DNA from: Deltaproteobacteria bacterium
Lineage (GTDB): Bacteria; Desulfobacterota; Dissulfuribacteria; Dissulfuribacterales; S140-46
Assembly: GCA_015491585.1 (NCBI GenBank)
Contig: WFVQ01000063.1
Span: forward strand, 1 to 21,523
Reading direction: 5' to 3'
Length of the DNA: 21,523 bases
The notes beneath the pieces were generated by a model. That model was given only the letters and a program-made list of their open reading frames with translations. It was not told the DNA's origin and did not search any database. Shown piece by piece: positions 1 to 7,343 of this stretch. Every line of letters starts with the position of its first letter. Position 1 is the stretch's first letter. The translations under genes and the position numbers were made by a program.

Positions 1-58
1 GGGTAGGAGAGGGTTTCAGGGAACTCACCCGTTGCGAGAGAGGAATCTTTGGCGTCAT
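1..58 (-). CDS. class I aminotransferase (aspartate aminotransferase-like), N-terminus only
   Basis: A partial gene that runs off the left edge of the window. The complement of 58-1 reads an ATG followed by 18 further codons, with MTPKIPLSQRVSSLKPSPT as the visible protein. The pattern 'LS-RV--LKPSPT' is characteristic of the N-terminus of PLP-dependent class I aspartate/aromatic aminotransferases. A GGAG ribosome site lies 7 bases upstream of the ATG at 58; another in-frame ATG at 64 is too close to that site. It begins about 27 bases after the truA stop codon, so it is probably the next gene of the same operon. Only 19 residues are visible, so the family call rests on one motif. Confidence 0.6.
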   Translation of the reverse strand, partial: MTPKIPLSQRVSSLKPSPT

Positions 59-85
59 TTCCATTCTCCTGATACTGTTTGGTGG

Positions 86-859
86 CTAATATAGTACTCT
101 CCAGAGGTAAAGTCCCTGGGGCGGGGCCGTTCGGCCGGCCCTGGACCGGTCCCTGGAGGCGAGGACCTCTGCCGCCTGCGATGGAGGCCGTCTTCCTTCC
201 CCGATCTCCACCAGGAGGCCCACGATATTGCGGACCATATACCTGAGAAACCCGTTTGCGGCAACCTTTACCTCCAGCACTGCGGTCTCGCCGAGGCAAA
301 GGGAGGGCTGGAGCTGGGCCACGCGGCACTCGGTGACCGTACGGACCGTGGTCGCCACATCGCTGCCGCTGCCCATGAAGGCCGAGAAGTCATGGGTGCC
401 CTCGACGAGGCGGGCGGCCTCTCTCATGGCCTTCAGGTCCAGAGGTTGGCGCACCATCCAGGCCCCGCGGGCATGGAGAGGGAGGGGCACCTGGGACACG
501 ACGATCTTGTACCTGTATATCTTGCCGAGGGCGTCCCGCCTGGCGTGAAAGGAGAGGGGGACCTCTTCGGCGGCCGTGACCGCTATGTCTTCTGGCAGGA
601 GACTGTTGAGTCCCCTGAGGAAGCCGTCCACCGGTATGGTGGAGCCGGTGGTGAAATTGGCCACCTGGGCAACCGCATGTACACCGGCATCGGTGCGGCC
701 CGATCCTATGAGTGCCACCGCCTCTCCTGTCATGGTGGCTATGGCCTCTTCTATGGTCCCTTGGACGGTGCGGCGGTCTTTCTGACGCTGCCAGCCGGCG
801 TACCGTTCCCCCCAGTACTGGAGGGTGAGCTTTATGTTCCTGCGGCGACCAGTGGTCAC
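86..859 (-). CDS. truA: tRNA pseudouridine(38-40) synthase TruA
   Basis: TruA isomerises uridines 38-40 in the anticodon stem-loop of several tRNAs to pseudouridine. The 257-residue frame has the expected length. The catalytic motif GSGRTDAGVHA is present, with the nucleophilic aspartate at about residue 57. The N-terminal NIKLTLQY...YAGWQ block and the C-terminal GFLRYMVRNIVG block are both typical of the family. The start is a GTG at 859; no ATG fits the frame and the ribosome site is weak. It lies 7 bases after the argC stop, so translation is probably coupled to argC. The identification is secure; the exact start is less so. Confidence 0.95.
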   Translation of the reverse strand: MTTGRRRNIKLTLQYWGERYAGWQRQKDRRTVQGTIEEAIATMTGEAVALIGSGRTDAGVHAVAQVANFTTGSTIPVDGFLRGLNSLLPEDIAVTAAEEVPLSFHARRDALGKIYRYKIVVSQVPLPLHARGAWMVRQPLDLKAMREAARLVEGTHDFSAFMGSGSDVATTVRTVTECRVAQLQPSLCLGETAVLEVKVAANGFLRYMVRNIVGLLVEIGEGRRPPSQAAEVLASRDRSRAGRTAPPQGLYLWRVLY

Positions 860-866
860 GTCTTCA

Positions 867-1904
867 TCAAGGGAACAGGGCCAGGGCGTCGAGGCCCGCC
901 GCCTCCTCGAGGCCGAACATGATGTTCATGTTCTGGACGGCCTGCCCTGAAGCTCCCTTTACGAGATTGTCTATGGCCGAAACCAGAATTGCACGTCCGG
1001 TCCTCTGGTCCACCTTGGCCCCTATGTCGCAGAAGTTGCTTCCCCTAACATGTGAGACGTTGGGAAACTCCCCCTCAGGCCTGATCCTTACGAACCTGGC
1101 GCCGGCATAGTAATCCGCGAGCGCGGTCAGGACGTCACCGGTGGTCACTCCCTCTGCGGTTTGGGCGTATATGGTGGTGAGTATGCCTCTGGACATGGGC
1201 ACGAGATGGGGGGTGAAGTTTATCACTGTCTCCTTGTTGGCAGCCGCGCTCAACTCCTGCTCTATCTCGGGCGTATGCCTGTGTTCCCCCACCTTGTATG
1301 CCTTGAACGCCTCGTTTACCTCGCAGAAGATGGTTGCCAGGGAGGCGCTCCTGCCGGCGCCACTGGTTCCTGACTTGGAGTCCACCACTATCCCTTCGCC
1401 GGCGACCAGCCCCTCTTTGAGAAGGGGATAGAGGGGCAGGATCGCGCTCGTGGGATAGCAGCCGGGGTTGGCCACCAGCCTGGCCCCGGCTACCTTCTCG
1501 CGGTAGATTTCGGTGAGACCGTACACGGCCTCATCCAGGAGCTCAGGAGCGGTGTGCGGGACGTACCACGCCTCGTACACCGCCCTATCCCTTATGCGGA
1601 AGTCTGCGGAGAGGTCGATAACCTTGGTTCCCTCTGCGAGCAGCTCCGGGACTATGGACATGGCGGTCTGGTGCGGAACCGCAGTGAAGACCACGTCGCA
1701 GCTCCTGGATAGCGCTGGGATGTCCGGCGCCTGGAATTTCAGGGTGTACACGGAGGAGAGGGAGGGAAACAGGGATGCCACCGGGGTCCCGGCATGCTTC
1801 CTGGAGGTGACCGAAACCACCTCCACGTGAGGATGCCTGTGGAGTATCCTCAAGAGTTCCACCCCAGTGTAACCGGAACCTCCCACGATGGCCGCCTTTA
1901 TCAT
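867..1904 (-). CDS. argC: N-acetyl-gamma-glutamyl-phosphate reductase
   Basis: ArgC carries out the third step of arginine biosynthesis, the NADPH-dependent reduction of N-acetylglutamyl phosphate to the semialdehyde in the cytoplasm. The 345-residue protein is full length for the family. It starts with the Rossmann motif VGGSGYTGVELLRIL, and the active-site cysteine is Cys149 in ANPGCYPT. The HRHTPEIEQEL block in the C-terminal half is also typical. An AGGAGG ribosome site lies 5 bases before the ATG at 1904. It follows rpsI after an 83-base gap that holds an intrinsic terminator, so its transcription may depend on readthrough. truA follows 7 bases later. Confidence 0.97.
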   Translation of the reverse strand: MIKAAIVGGSGYTGVELLRILHRHPHVEVVSVTSRKHAGTPVASLFPSLSSVYTLKFQAPDIPALSRSCDVVFTAVPHQTAMSIVPELLAEGTKVIDLSADFRIRDRAVYEAWYVPHTAPELLDEAVYGLTEIYREKVAGARLVANPGCYPTSAILPLYPLLKEGLVAGEGIVVDSKSGTSGAGRSASLATIFCEVNEAFKAYKVGEHRHTPEIEQELSAAANKETVINFTPHLVPMSRGILTTIYAQTAEGVTTGDVLTALADYYAGARFVRIRPEGEFPNVSHVRGSNFCDIGAKVDQRTGRAILVSAIDNLVKGASGQAVQNMNIMFGLEEAAGLDALALFP

Positions 1905-1922
1905 CTCTTCCTCCTATGCAAG

Positions 1923-1951
1923 AAAAAAATGGGAAGGTCGCCCTTCCCATT
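1923..1951 (-). terminator. intrinsic terminator between rpsI and argC
   Basis: On the minus strand a perfect 10-bp stem (AATGGGAAGG / CCTTCCCATT, 1951-1942 pairing with 1937-1928) with a 4-base loop is followed directly by a run of T (seven Ts including the last stem bases, then C at 1922). This is a classic rho-independent terminator. It ends only about 19 bases before the argC start codon. Confidence 0.85.
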
Positions 1952-1963
1952 CGTAGAAGCCTA

Positions 1964-1989
1964 AATTCAGGGCCGTCGGCCCAGCCTTT
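1964..1989 (-). repeat. hairpin repeat, copy A (rpsI 3' end)
   Basis: On the plus strand the copy reads AATT, CAGGGCC, GT, CGGCCCAGCCTTT. The same sequence recurs at 16067-16093 with two substitutions and one extra base. The core GGGCC-3 nt-GGCCC (1970-1982) forms a short hairpin. On the minus strand the repeat begins inside the rpsI stop codon, so it forms the 3' end of that mRNA ahead of the terminator. It resembles a REP-like or 3'-end hairpin; only two copies are visible here. Confidence 0.6.
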
Positions 1990-2380
1990 AACGCTTGGAG
2001 TACTGATAACGCTTCCTGGCGCCGGCGAGTCCGTACTTCTTCCTCTCCTTGACCCTGGAATCCCTGGTAAGGAGTCCAGCCTTCTTCAAAGGAGACCTGT
2101 ATTCCGCGTCTGCGAGACATAGGGCCTTGGCGATGCCATGCCGCAGGGCCTCGCACTGGCCGGATTTCCCCCCGCCCTTAACAGTAGCGGTCACGTCGAA
2201 CTTGCCGTTGGTGTTGGTGACCGTGAAGGGGGTCTCTATGATGATGCGAGCGGTCTCGACGTCGAAATAGTCTTCGACCTCCTTGCCGTTCACCGTGATC
2301 TTGCCGTCACCAGGTGAAAGCCACACCCTGGCTATCGAAGTCTTCCTCTTCCCTGTGGCGTAGTATCGTGAATCTGCCAT
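1988..2380 (-). CDS. rpsI: 30S ribosomal protein S9
   Basis: S9 binds 16S rRNA in the head of the small subunit, and its C-terminal tail reaches the P-site tRNA. The 130-residue frame is full length. The N-terminal YYATGKRKTSIARVWL and the C-terminal RVKERKKYGLAGARKRYQYSKR region, which ends in the invariant KR, are both diagnostic. A GAGGAG ribosome site lies 7 bases before the ATG. It follows rplM by 13 bases, the standard L13-S9 pair. A hairpin repeat and a terminator follow its stop. Confidence 0.98.
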   Translation of the reverse strand: MADSRYYATGKRKTSIARVWLSPGDGKITVNGKEVEDYFDVETARIIIETPFTVTNTNGKFDVTATVKGGGKSGQCEALRHGIAKALCLADAEYRSPLKKAGLLTRDSRVKERKKYGLAGARKRYQYSKR

Positions 2381-2393
2381 CTCTCGGCTCCTC

Positions 2394-2819
2394 TTAGTTC
2401 AAGGGTTGGGGCTGCTGGGCCGTGTGGGGATGGTCGGGACCGGCATATATCTTGAGCTTTTTTAGCTGCTTACGGCCCAGACGGTTCTTGGGAAGCATCC
2501 TCTTCACCGCCAACCTGATGACCTCCTCCGGCTTGCGCTCCAGCATCTCCTTGGCGGTGGCCTCCTTCAGGCCGCCCATGTATCCAGAGTGGCGGTAGTA
2601 TTTCTTTTGGTCCAGCTTGCGGCCGGTGAGGCGCACCTTGTCGGCGTTCACCACCACCACGAAATCGCCGGTGTCGAGGTGGGGGGTGAAGATGGGTTTG
2701 TGCTTGCCGCGGAGCATGGTCGCGATCTTGGTGGCCAGGCGTCCCAGCACCTGCCCCTCGGCGTCCACAACATACCAGTTCCGCTCGATCCCGTTGACGG
2801 CTGGAAGAGGCGTCTTCAT
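2394..2819 (-). CDS. rplM: 50S ribosomal protein L13
   Basis: L13 is an early assembly protein of the large subunit. The sequence shows the family core ERNWYVVDAEGQVLGRLATKIA, the DFVVVVNADKVRLTGRKLDQK segment and the KRMLPKNRLGRKQLKKLKIY segment. I chose the ATG at 2819, giving 141 residues starting MKTPLPAV. It sits 8 bases after GAGGAG and matches the usual L13 start (MKT...) and length of about 142. The upstream GTG at 2828 and ATG at 2825 overlap or crowd that ribosome site. The gene lies between rpsT and rpsI in one operon. Confidence 0.97.
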   Translation of the reverse strand: MKTPLPAVNGIERNWYVVDAEGQVLGRLATKIATMLRGKHKPIFTPHLDTGDFVVVVNADKVRLTGRKLDQKKYYRHSGYMGGLKEATAKEMLERKPEEVIRLAVKRMLPKNRLGRKQLKKLKIYAGPDHPHTAQQPQPLN

Positions 2820-2842
2820 ATCCATCACTCCTCGTGTAAACC

Positions 2843-3121
2843 CTATTCTCCGGCCGCCTTCTGGAGGGCGGCAACCTTCTTTGTCAGCCTCGAGATCTTC
2901 CTTGCGGCATTCCTCTTGTGAAGGGTCCCCTTGGCCGCAGTCTGATCTATGATCTTCTGGGCCTTGCGCAGGGCCTCGAGGGCCTTCTCCGGGGACTTCT
3001 CCTCTATCGCGGCCAGGACCGCCTTTATGCAGGTCTTCACCCTGGTCTTGCGGGACTTGTTCCGCATACGCCGCTTCTTGTTCTGTCTGATCCTCTTGAG
3101 TGCTGACTTGTGGTTTGCCAA
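2843..3121 (-). CDS. rpsT: 30S ribosomal protein S20
   Basis: S20 is a small helical 16S rRNA-binding protein, also known in some bacteria as an inhibitor of ornithine decarboxylase. The 92-residue, strongly basic sequence starts MANHKSALKRIRQNKKRR, the family hallmark, and ends in a helical segment rich in Lys and Ala. A GGGAGG ribosome site precedes the ATG. It is the first gene of the run rpsT-rplM-rpsI, separated from rplM by about 23 bases, and has a consensus sigma70 promoter upstream. S20 is often encoded alone, so its place at the head of the L13-S9 operon is less usual. Confidence 0.96.
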   Translation of the reverse strand: MANHKSALKRIRQNKKRRMRNKSRKTRVKTCIKAVLAAIEEKSPEKALEALRKAQKIIDQTAAKGTLHKRNAARKISRLTKKVAALQKAAGE

Positions 3122-3193
3122 TTCAAAGCCTCCCTATTAAAGTCTAAAAAGGCCGTGCGAGAGCGGCGGCCCACCCTCGCAACGTAAAGACGC

Positions 3194-3222
3194 TATATAC
3201 AGGGTAGAAAAAGGGATGTCAA
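3194..3222 (-). promoter_or_regulatory. sigma70-type promoter for rpsT operon
   Basis: On the minus strand TTGACA (3222-3217) is followed after exactly 17 bases by TATATA (3199-3194). The predicted transcription start is near 3187, giving a leader of about 65 bases before the rpsT ATG. The -35 box ends one base before the first base of the divergent mscS start codon at 3224. Confidence 0.8.
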
Positions 3223-3223
3223 C

Positions 3224-4303
3224 ATGGATTTCACCATTTACGAGGCCTATCTCGACAAGATAGATCTTATCAAGACCACCCCGCTCCTGAAGGCCGGAGT
3301 GGTCCTGCTGGTTTATCTCTGCTCGGCCAAGGTGGTGGATCTCGTCTTCTCCAGGCTCTTCATGCGCCTGGTGTCGTACACCAAGACCGATCTGGACAAC
3401 CGGCTCCTCACCTATCTGCACCGGCCGGTCTACTGGACCGTGGGCCTCGTGGGCGGTCTCCACGCCGTCATCTACCTATCCCTGCCGGAGCCGTGGCACT
3501 TGGTGGTGCCCAGGGTGCTTAAGAGCATGATGGTGGTGGTCTGGTGGATAGCCCTTTTCGCAGCAGTGAAGGAGCTGATCGCCTACAGGATAGAGAGCCT
3601 GAAGGGATCGGGCAAGGTGGGCCAGGACCTCTTCCTCATATTCAAGAACTTCATATACATAGGCCTGTTCTGCATGGGCGCCATGTGGATCCTGTCCATA
3701 TGGCAGGTGGACCTGACTCCCCTGTTCGCGTCCGCGGGAATCGCCGGCATCGCCCTCGGCTTCGCGGCCAAGGATACGCTGGCCAACTTTTTCGGCGGTA
3801 TCAGCATCTTTTTTGACCGCTCCTACAAGACCGGTGACTACGTGATCCTGGATTCTGGCGAGAGGGGCGAGGTGGTGGACATAGGTATCAGGTCCACGAA
3901 GATGAAGACCAGGGATGACGTGCTCATAACCATTCCCAACTCCATAATGGCCAACACCAAGATCATAAACGAGACAGCGCCGGTGCCGCGGTACCGGATA
4001 CGCCTGCCGGTCGGGGTCGCCTACGGCAGCGACCTGAAGTTAGTGGAGAGGGTGCTGGTTGATACCGCCCATGCCCATCACCTGGTGAAGAAAGATCCGG
4101 GCCCCAGGGCTAGGATCAGGCGGTTCGGCGACTCGTCCATAGATTTCGAGCTGCTGTGCTGGGTGCGCGATCCCGCGGACCGCGGGCTCGTGATGCACGA
4201 GCTGTTTCTCGCCGTGTACCAGGCGTTTGAGCAGGAAGGTATCTCCATACCCTTCCCTCAGATGGACGTCCACCTCTTCAGAGACGGCGAAGTTGCCTCA
4301 TAG
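3224..4303 (+). CDS. MscS-family mechanosensitive channel
   Basis: This is a 359-residue small-conductance mechanosensitive channel of the inner membrane, expected to release solutes under hypo-osmotic shock. Hydrophobic segments lie near residues 20-45, 70-88, 97-120 and 138-160. The pore helix is clear at about 170-192 (ASAGIAGIALGFAAKDTLAN), followed by the beta domain (GDYVILDSGERGEVVDIGIRS) and VLITIPNS. The C-terminal alpha/beta domain ends with FPQMDVHL, as in most MscS proteins. The ATG at 3224 has only a weak GGG site upstream. It is transcribed away from rpsT and converges on hemA with 14 bases between the stops; I see no clear terminator there. Confidence 0.93.
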   Translation: MDFTIYEAYLDKIDLIKTTPLLKAGVVLLVYLCSAKVVDLVFSRLFMRLVSYTKTDLDNRLLTYLHRPVYWTVGLVGGLHAVIYLSLPEPWHLVVPRVLKSMMVVVWWIALFAAVKELIAYRIESLKGSGKVGQDLFLIFKNFIYIGLFCMGAMWILSIWQVDLTPLFASAGIAGIALGFAAKDTLANFFGGISIFFDRSYKTGDYVILDSGERGEVVDIGIRSTKMKTRDDVLITIPNSIMANTKIINETAPVPRYRIRLPVGVAYGSDLKLVERVLVDTAHAHHLVKKDPGPRARIRRFGDSSIDFELLCWVRDPADRGLVMHELFLAVYQAFEQEGISIPFPQMDVHLFRDGEVAS

Positions 4304-4317
4304 GCGACTGGTGGATT

Positions 4318-5619
4318 TCAGTCCAGCTTGAAGAGCCTCTTGGCGCTGTCCAGCAGGAGCCGCCCCTCGTCCTTGGAGCTGCCCTCCCGCTTCAGGGTCA
4401 CAACCGGGTCGTGGAGGAGCTTCTGGACTATGGATCTCGTCAGGGTCTCAACGGCCTTCATCTCCTTATCCGACAGCCCCTTCAGGGCCTTGAGGCTCCT
4501 CGCCATCTCTTTCTGCCTGATCTCTTCGCCTTTGGCCTGGAGCCCCTGTATCACCGGTACTACGTCCAGAGTCTCCATCCAGGAGAGGAACTTGATCACC
4601 TCTTCATCGATGATACGTTCGGCCTTCCTGGCCTCGCGTTCCCGTTTTGCGGTATTCTCCTCCACCACTGATTTGAGGTCGTCTATGTCGTAGAGGTAGA
4701 CGTTTTCCACCTCTTCCACGCCCTTGTCGATATCCCTGGGGACGGCGATGTCTATGAAGAAGAGGAGCCTGTGGTAGCGGGGCCCCATAGCGCGCTTAAC
4801 CTGCTCCTTGGTGATGACAACGTCAGGGGCGCCAGTGGAGCTGATGACTATGTCGATGTCCTCCAGGGCCTGGTCAACCTCTTCCAGGGAGATGGCCTCG
4901 CCGTTGAACTGTTTTGCCAGTTCCACGGCCCTGGAGAGGGTCCGGTTGGCCACCACGATCCTGTTGACCCCGTTGGTCATGAGGTGCTGCGCGGCCAGCT
5001 CCGCCATCTCGCCGGCTCCGATGAGCATTACGCTTTTGCCTCTCAGGTCGCCGAAGATCTTCTTGGCCAGTTCCACGGCCGCGTAGCTGATGGAGACGGC
5101 ATGGGATGCGATGGCGGTCTGGGTTCGGATGCGCTTCGCTATGGTGAACGCCTTTTCCAAGAGGCGGTTGAGGATGGAGCCGGTGGCCTTGGCCTCAACG
5201 GCATCGCGGTAGGCATCCTTGAGCTGGCCCAGGATCTGGGGCTCGCCAACCACCATAGAGTCGAGGCTGGCTGCCACGCGGAAGACGTGTCGTATCGCCT
5301 CTTCCCCCCTGTGGATGTACAGGTTTTGACTGCAGGCCCCGGCGTTCAGGCCGCTCTTCTGTAGCCACGCATCGAGTATGGATGCCGAGACCTCCCCGCC
5401 ATCTCCGTTTCCTACAGCCACCACCTCCACGCGGTTGCAGGTGGATAGGAACATCACTTCCCGGCAGCCTGGCAGGGAGTGAAAGATCTCCAGGGGCGGA
5501 GGATTGCACTCCTTCAGGGCCAGCTTTTCGCGCATCTCGACCGGCGCAGTTTTGTGGTTCACGCCGATCAGGAGTATCTGGTCAGTGCGGCTTCCGCGGT
5601 TACCCTTAGAACTTTGCAT
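4318..5619 (-). CDS. hemA: glutamyl-tRNA reductase
   Basis: HemA reduces glutamyl-tRNA(Glu) to glutamate-1-semialdehyde with NADPH, the committed step of C5-pathway tetrapyrrole synthesis. The 433-residue frame carries LLIGVNHKTAPVEMREK, the catalytic cysteine (about Cys61) in FLSTCNRVEV, GEPQILGQLKDAY, and the NADPH-binding GAGEMAELAAQHL; the C-terminal dimerisation helices follow. There is an N-terminal extension of about 13 residues before the usual start of the family. The ATG at 5619 overlaps the 3' end of ccsA by 14 bases and has GGAG upstream. The gene sits last in a siroheme/heme/cytochrome c cluster. Confidence 0.97.
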   Translation of the reverse strand: MQSSKGNRGSRTDQILLIGVNHKTAPVEMREKLALKECNPPPLEIFHSLPGCREVMFLSTCNRVEVVAVGNGDGGEVSASILDAWLQKSGLNAGACSQNLYIHRGEEAIRHVFRVAASLDSMVVGEPQILGQLKDAYRDAVEAKATGSILNRLLEKAFTIAKRIRTQTAIASHAVSISYAAVELAKKIFGDLRGKSVMLIGAGEMAELAAQHLMTNGVNRIVVANRTLSRAVELAKQFNGEAISLEEVDQALEDIDIVISSTGAPDVVITKEQVKRAMGPRYHRLLFFIDIAVPRDIDKGVEEVENVYLYDIDDLKSVVEENTAKREREARKAERIIDEEVIKFLSWMETLDVVPVIQGLQAKGEEIRQKEMARSLKALKGLSDKEMKAVETLTRSIVQKLLHDPVVTLKREGSSKDEGRLLLDSAKRLFKLD

Positions 5620-6427
5620 AGCTGTGGGCTCCGGGAAGGAGAAGGTTCACACCAAGGAAAGTGAAGAGCAGGGCCGAAAATGCGACTATAGTCAGGTAGG
5701 CGGCCCGCCTGCCGCGCCATCCCACCGCAAACCGCTGGTGAAGTATTGCAGCGTAGAGGAACCAGGTAATCAGGGACCAGGTCTCCTTGGGGTCCCAGCT
5801 CCAGTACGATCCCCACGCCTGCTCGGCCCAGACCGAACCGGTGAATATACCCACTGTGAGGAGGACAAATCCGGTCATTATGCAGCGGTAGCCCATGAAA
5901 TCCAGCCCCTCAAGGGACGGCAAACGCTGGAACATGCCCCTGAGCCGCTTCTTCTTTATCTGCCGCTCCTGGATGAGGTACATCACTGACAGCACGAAGG
6001 AGAGAAAAAAGATGGCGTAGGCCATGAGGCATACCGCTGCGTGCACTGGCAGCCAGAGGCTCTGGAGGGCAGGAGGCAGGGGCCGGATCTCCCCGGACAT
6101 CGACGAGGCCCACCCCATGATGGCAGTGGCGAGCGGAGTGAGAAAGGCCCCGAGGGACTTTATCTTCGCGGTGAACTGGAGGAACAGGAAACCGGCGATG
6201 ATGGCCCATGCGAGGAAGGAGAGCGTCTCCCGCATCACCACCATTGGAACATGCCCCGCATTCCACCACCTGACCGCAATGGAGAGGGTATGGACCGCGA
6301 AGCCCCCTGCCAGCACCCAGGTCGCGGCCTTCTCCGCGTCCTTCCTGAGCGTCACCATGTGCATGATGAATCCCATAGTGGCGGCAAAGTAGAGGAAAAG
6401 GGTAACGAAAAAGAGGGGGTTGTGCAT
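5606..6427 (-). CDS. ccsA: CcsA/ResC-type cytochrome c assembly membrane protein
   Basis: This is a polytopic inner-membrane protein of 273 residues that handles and exports heme in System II cytochrome c maturation. The tryptophan-rich WWD motif is visible at about 200-218 (WAEQAWGSYWSWDPKETWS), and there are about eight hydrophobic segments. Conserved histidines (for example near residues 46, 129 and 230) are candidates for heme ligands. The stop of the precorrin-2 dehydrogenase overlaps the ATG (TGATG), and the 3' end overlaps hemA. In many deltaproteobacteria a ccsA-like gene (sometimes called hemX) sits beside hemA. No CcsB/ResB partner gene is present in this window. Confidence 0.88.
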   Translation of the reverse strand: MHNPLFFVTLFLYFAATMGFIMHMVTLRKDAEKAATWVLAGGFAVHTLSIAVRWWNAGHVPMVVMRETLSFLAWAIIAGFLFLQFTAKIKSLGAFLTPLATAIMGWASSMSGEIRPLPPALQSLWLPVHAAVCLMAYAIFFLSFVLSVMYLIQERQIKKKRLRGMFQRLPSLEGLDFMGYRCIMTGFVLLTVGIFTGSVWAEQAWGSYWSWDPKETWSLITWFLYAAILHQRFAVGWRGRRAAYLTIVAFSALLFTFLGVNLLLPGAHSYAKF

Positions 6428-7143
6428 CAGCCCTGTTCTCCGCCCCGTTTGGGGGTCTTTTCTGAATCTTGCCTGGAGGGAAGAAGGGCCTCCAGGCCGC
6501 CATCTCCACAGATTTCCTGCATCCAGCGCCGTATATTATCCCACTTTTCCGATTTTAGCCACTCCAGCACCCTGGGATCGGCAAGGGCCAGGCACTTCTC
6601 CCTCCTTGCCGCGGGATCGGATACATTCTGCATCAGGTGGTCCCGCATCTTCCCCAGCAGGCCGATGTAATGGGCATAGTAGGGAGGATAACGCTCCTCC
6701 AGCTCCTTCCTGACGGTCTTGGCCAGTGCCGGGCTCCTGCCGCCTGTAGATATGGCGATGACGAGTTCCCCCCTTCTGACCTGAGAGGGTACGATGAAGG
6801 AGCAGAGGTCAGGTTGATCTACTACATTACAGAAGATGCGCCGCTGGCAGGCTTCCTGGTACACTTCTTTCTGGACCTGGGCGTCGTCGGTGGCGGCAAC
6901 CGCGAGCCATGCTCCTTCTAAGTCTCCGTGCCGGTAGGCCCTGGAGACATGCAAGAGCCTCCCCTCGGATGCCAGCTCCTCCAGGCCAGGTGAGAGCTGG
7001 GGGCTTATGACGGTGAGGTCTGCGCCCGCGGCCAGTAATGCCTCTGCCTTGCGCGCCGCTACCCTCCCTCCTCCTACGAGGACCACCTTTTTCCCCTTGA
7101 GATCTGCGAACAGGGGATAGAATGACTGGGTTCTTTCGTCCAT
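6427..7143 (-). CDS. precorrin-2 dehydrogenase / sirohydrochlorin ferrochelatase (CysG N-terminal type)
   Basis: The protein oxidises precorrin-2 to sirohydrochlorin with NAD+ and may insert iron to make siroheme, as Met8p and the N-terminal half of CysG do. From the ATG at 7143 it has 238 residues, FYPLFADLKGKKVVLVGGGR at the start, the NAD-binding GGGRVAA at 24-30, and a second conserved stretch with CNVVDQPDLCSFIVPSQVRR and AISTGGRSPALAKTVR. No methyltransferase domain follows, so it is the stand-alone form. A TTG at 7191 would add 16 residues but a hairpin lies between; the ATG with AGAGG upstream is preferred. It is first in the cluster with ccsA and hemA. Confidence 0.9.
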   Translation of the reverse strand: MDERTQSFYPLFADLKGKKVVLVGGGRVAARKAEALLAAGADLTVISPQLSPGLEELASEGRLLHVSRAYRHGDLEGAWLAVAATDDAQVQKEVYQEACQRRIFCNVVDQPDLCSFIVPSQVRRGELVIAISTGGRSPALAKTVRKELEERYPPYYAHYIGLLGKMRDHLMQNVSDPAARREKCLALADPRVLEWLKSEKWDNIRRWMQEICGDGGLEALLPSRQDSEKTPKRGGEQG

Positions 7144-7162
7144 TTTGTGCCTCTGCGGTACT

Positions 7163-7179
7163 GCGCCCAAGAAGGGCGC
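7163..7179 (-). promoter_or_regulatory. hairpin in the leader of the heme operon
   Basis: A perfect inverted repeat GCGCCC-5 nt-GGGCGC lies 19-36 bases upstream of the chosen start of the precorrin-2 dehydrogenase. It has no T-run, so it is not a terminator. It could shape the mRNA leader and argues against translation from the TTG at 7191. Confidence 0.4.
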
Positions 7180-7187
7180 CGAGATGG

Positions 7188-7216
7188 GCAATAACCTGTA
7201 AGGACCGTTAAGTCAA
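7188..7216 (-). promoter_or_regulatory. weak alternative promoter for the heme operon
   Basis: On the minus strand TTGACT (7216-7211), a 17-base spacer and TATTGC (7193-7188) form a weak sigma70-like match. It lies wholly in chromosomal sequence outside the insertion element, so it could be the native promoter. It is only a pattern match. Confidence 0.3.
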
Positions 7217-7221
7217 CCACT

Positions 7222-7252
7222 CTAATACGACATTGGCTGACGGTGTTGTCAA
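7222..7252 (-). promoter_or_regulatory. possible hybrid promoter made by the IS end
   Basis: On the minus strand TTGACA (7252-7247) lies inside the left end of the insertion sequence and TATTAG (7227-7222) lies in the flanking chromosome, with a 19-base spacer that contains the 9-bp target duplication. The -35 is perfect, the -10 matches 4 of 6 and the spacer is longer than ideal. Removing the element would place TCTATC or similar in the -35 position. Confidence 0.4.
7235..7243. repeat. target site duplication, left copy
   Basis: GGCTGACGG lies immediately left of the TGTT end of the element and is repeated exactly at 8868-8876, immediately right of the AACA end. Confidence 0.8.
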
Positions 7253-7292
7253 CAAATAGACTTGACCGGTTTTTTAGCAAATAAACTGTCCG
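7244..7292 (+). repeat. IS terminal inverted repeat, left
   Basis: Reading inwards it begins TGTTGTCAACAAATAG and ends TAAACTGTCCG. It pairs with the complement of 8867-8820. Shared blocks are TGTT, CAA, TA, TTAGC, TAAA and TGTCCG. Confidence 0.75.
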
Positions 7293-7311
7293 CATCTTAA
7301 GATGTTTATTT
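7279..7311. repeat. nested inverted repeat at the inner edge of the left IS end
   Basis: AAATAAAC (7279-7286) pairs with GTTTATTT (7304-7311), and a 12-bp perfect palindrome CATCTTAAGATG (7293-7304) lies between and overlaps the right arm. The sequence overlaps the inner part of the terminal repeat, so it may be a transposase-binding or host-factor site; that is inference. Confidence 0.45.
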
Positions 7312-7343
7312 TTGTATATGCAAAAGTATTGTTCTTGCCTATC

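Noticed and set aside
4285..4320. Bidirectional terminator between mscS and hemA
   Set aside because: Only a 6-bp stem with a G-U pair (GTTGCC/GGCGAC) and no T-run on either side.
7144..7191. TTG start at 7191 for the precorrin-2 dehydrogenase
   Set aside because: It would put a stable hairpin in the coding sequence and adds residues without family similarity; the ATG at 7143 has a ribosome site and the expected N-terminus.
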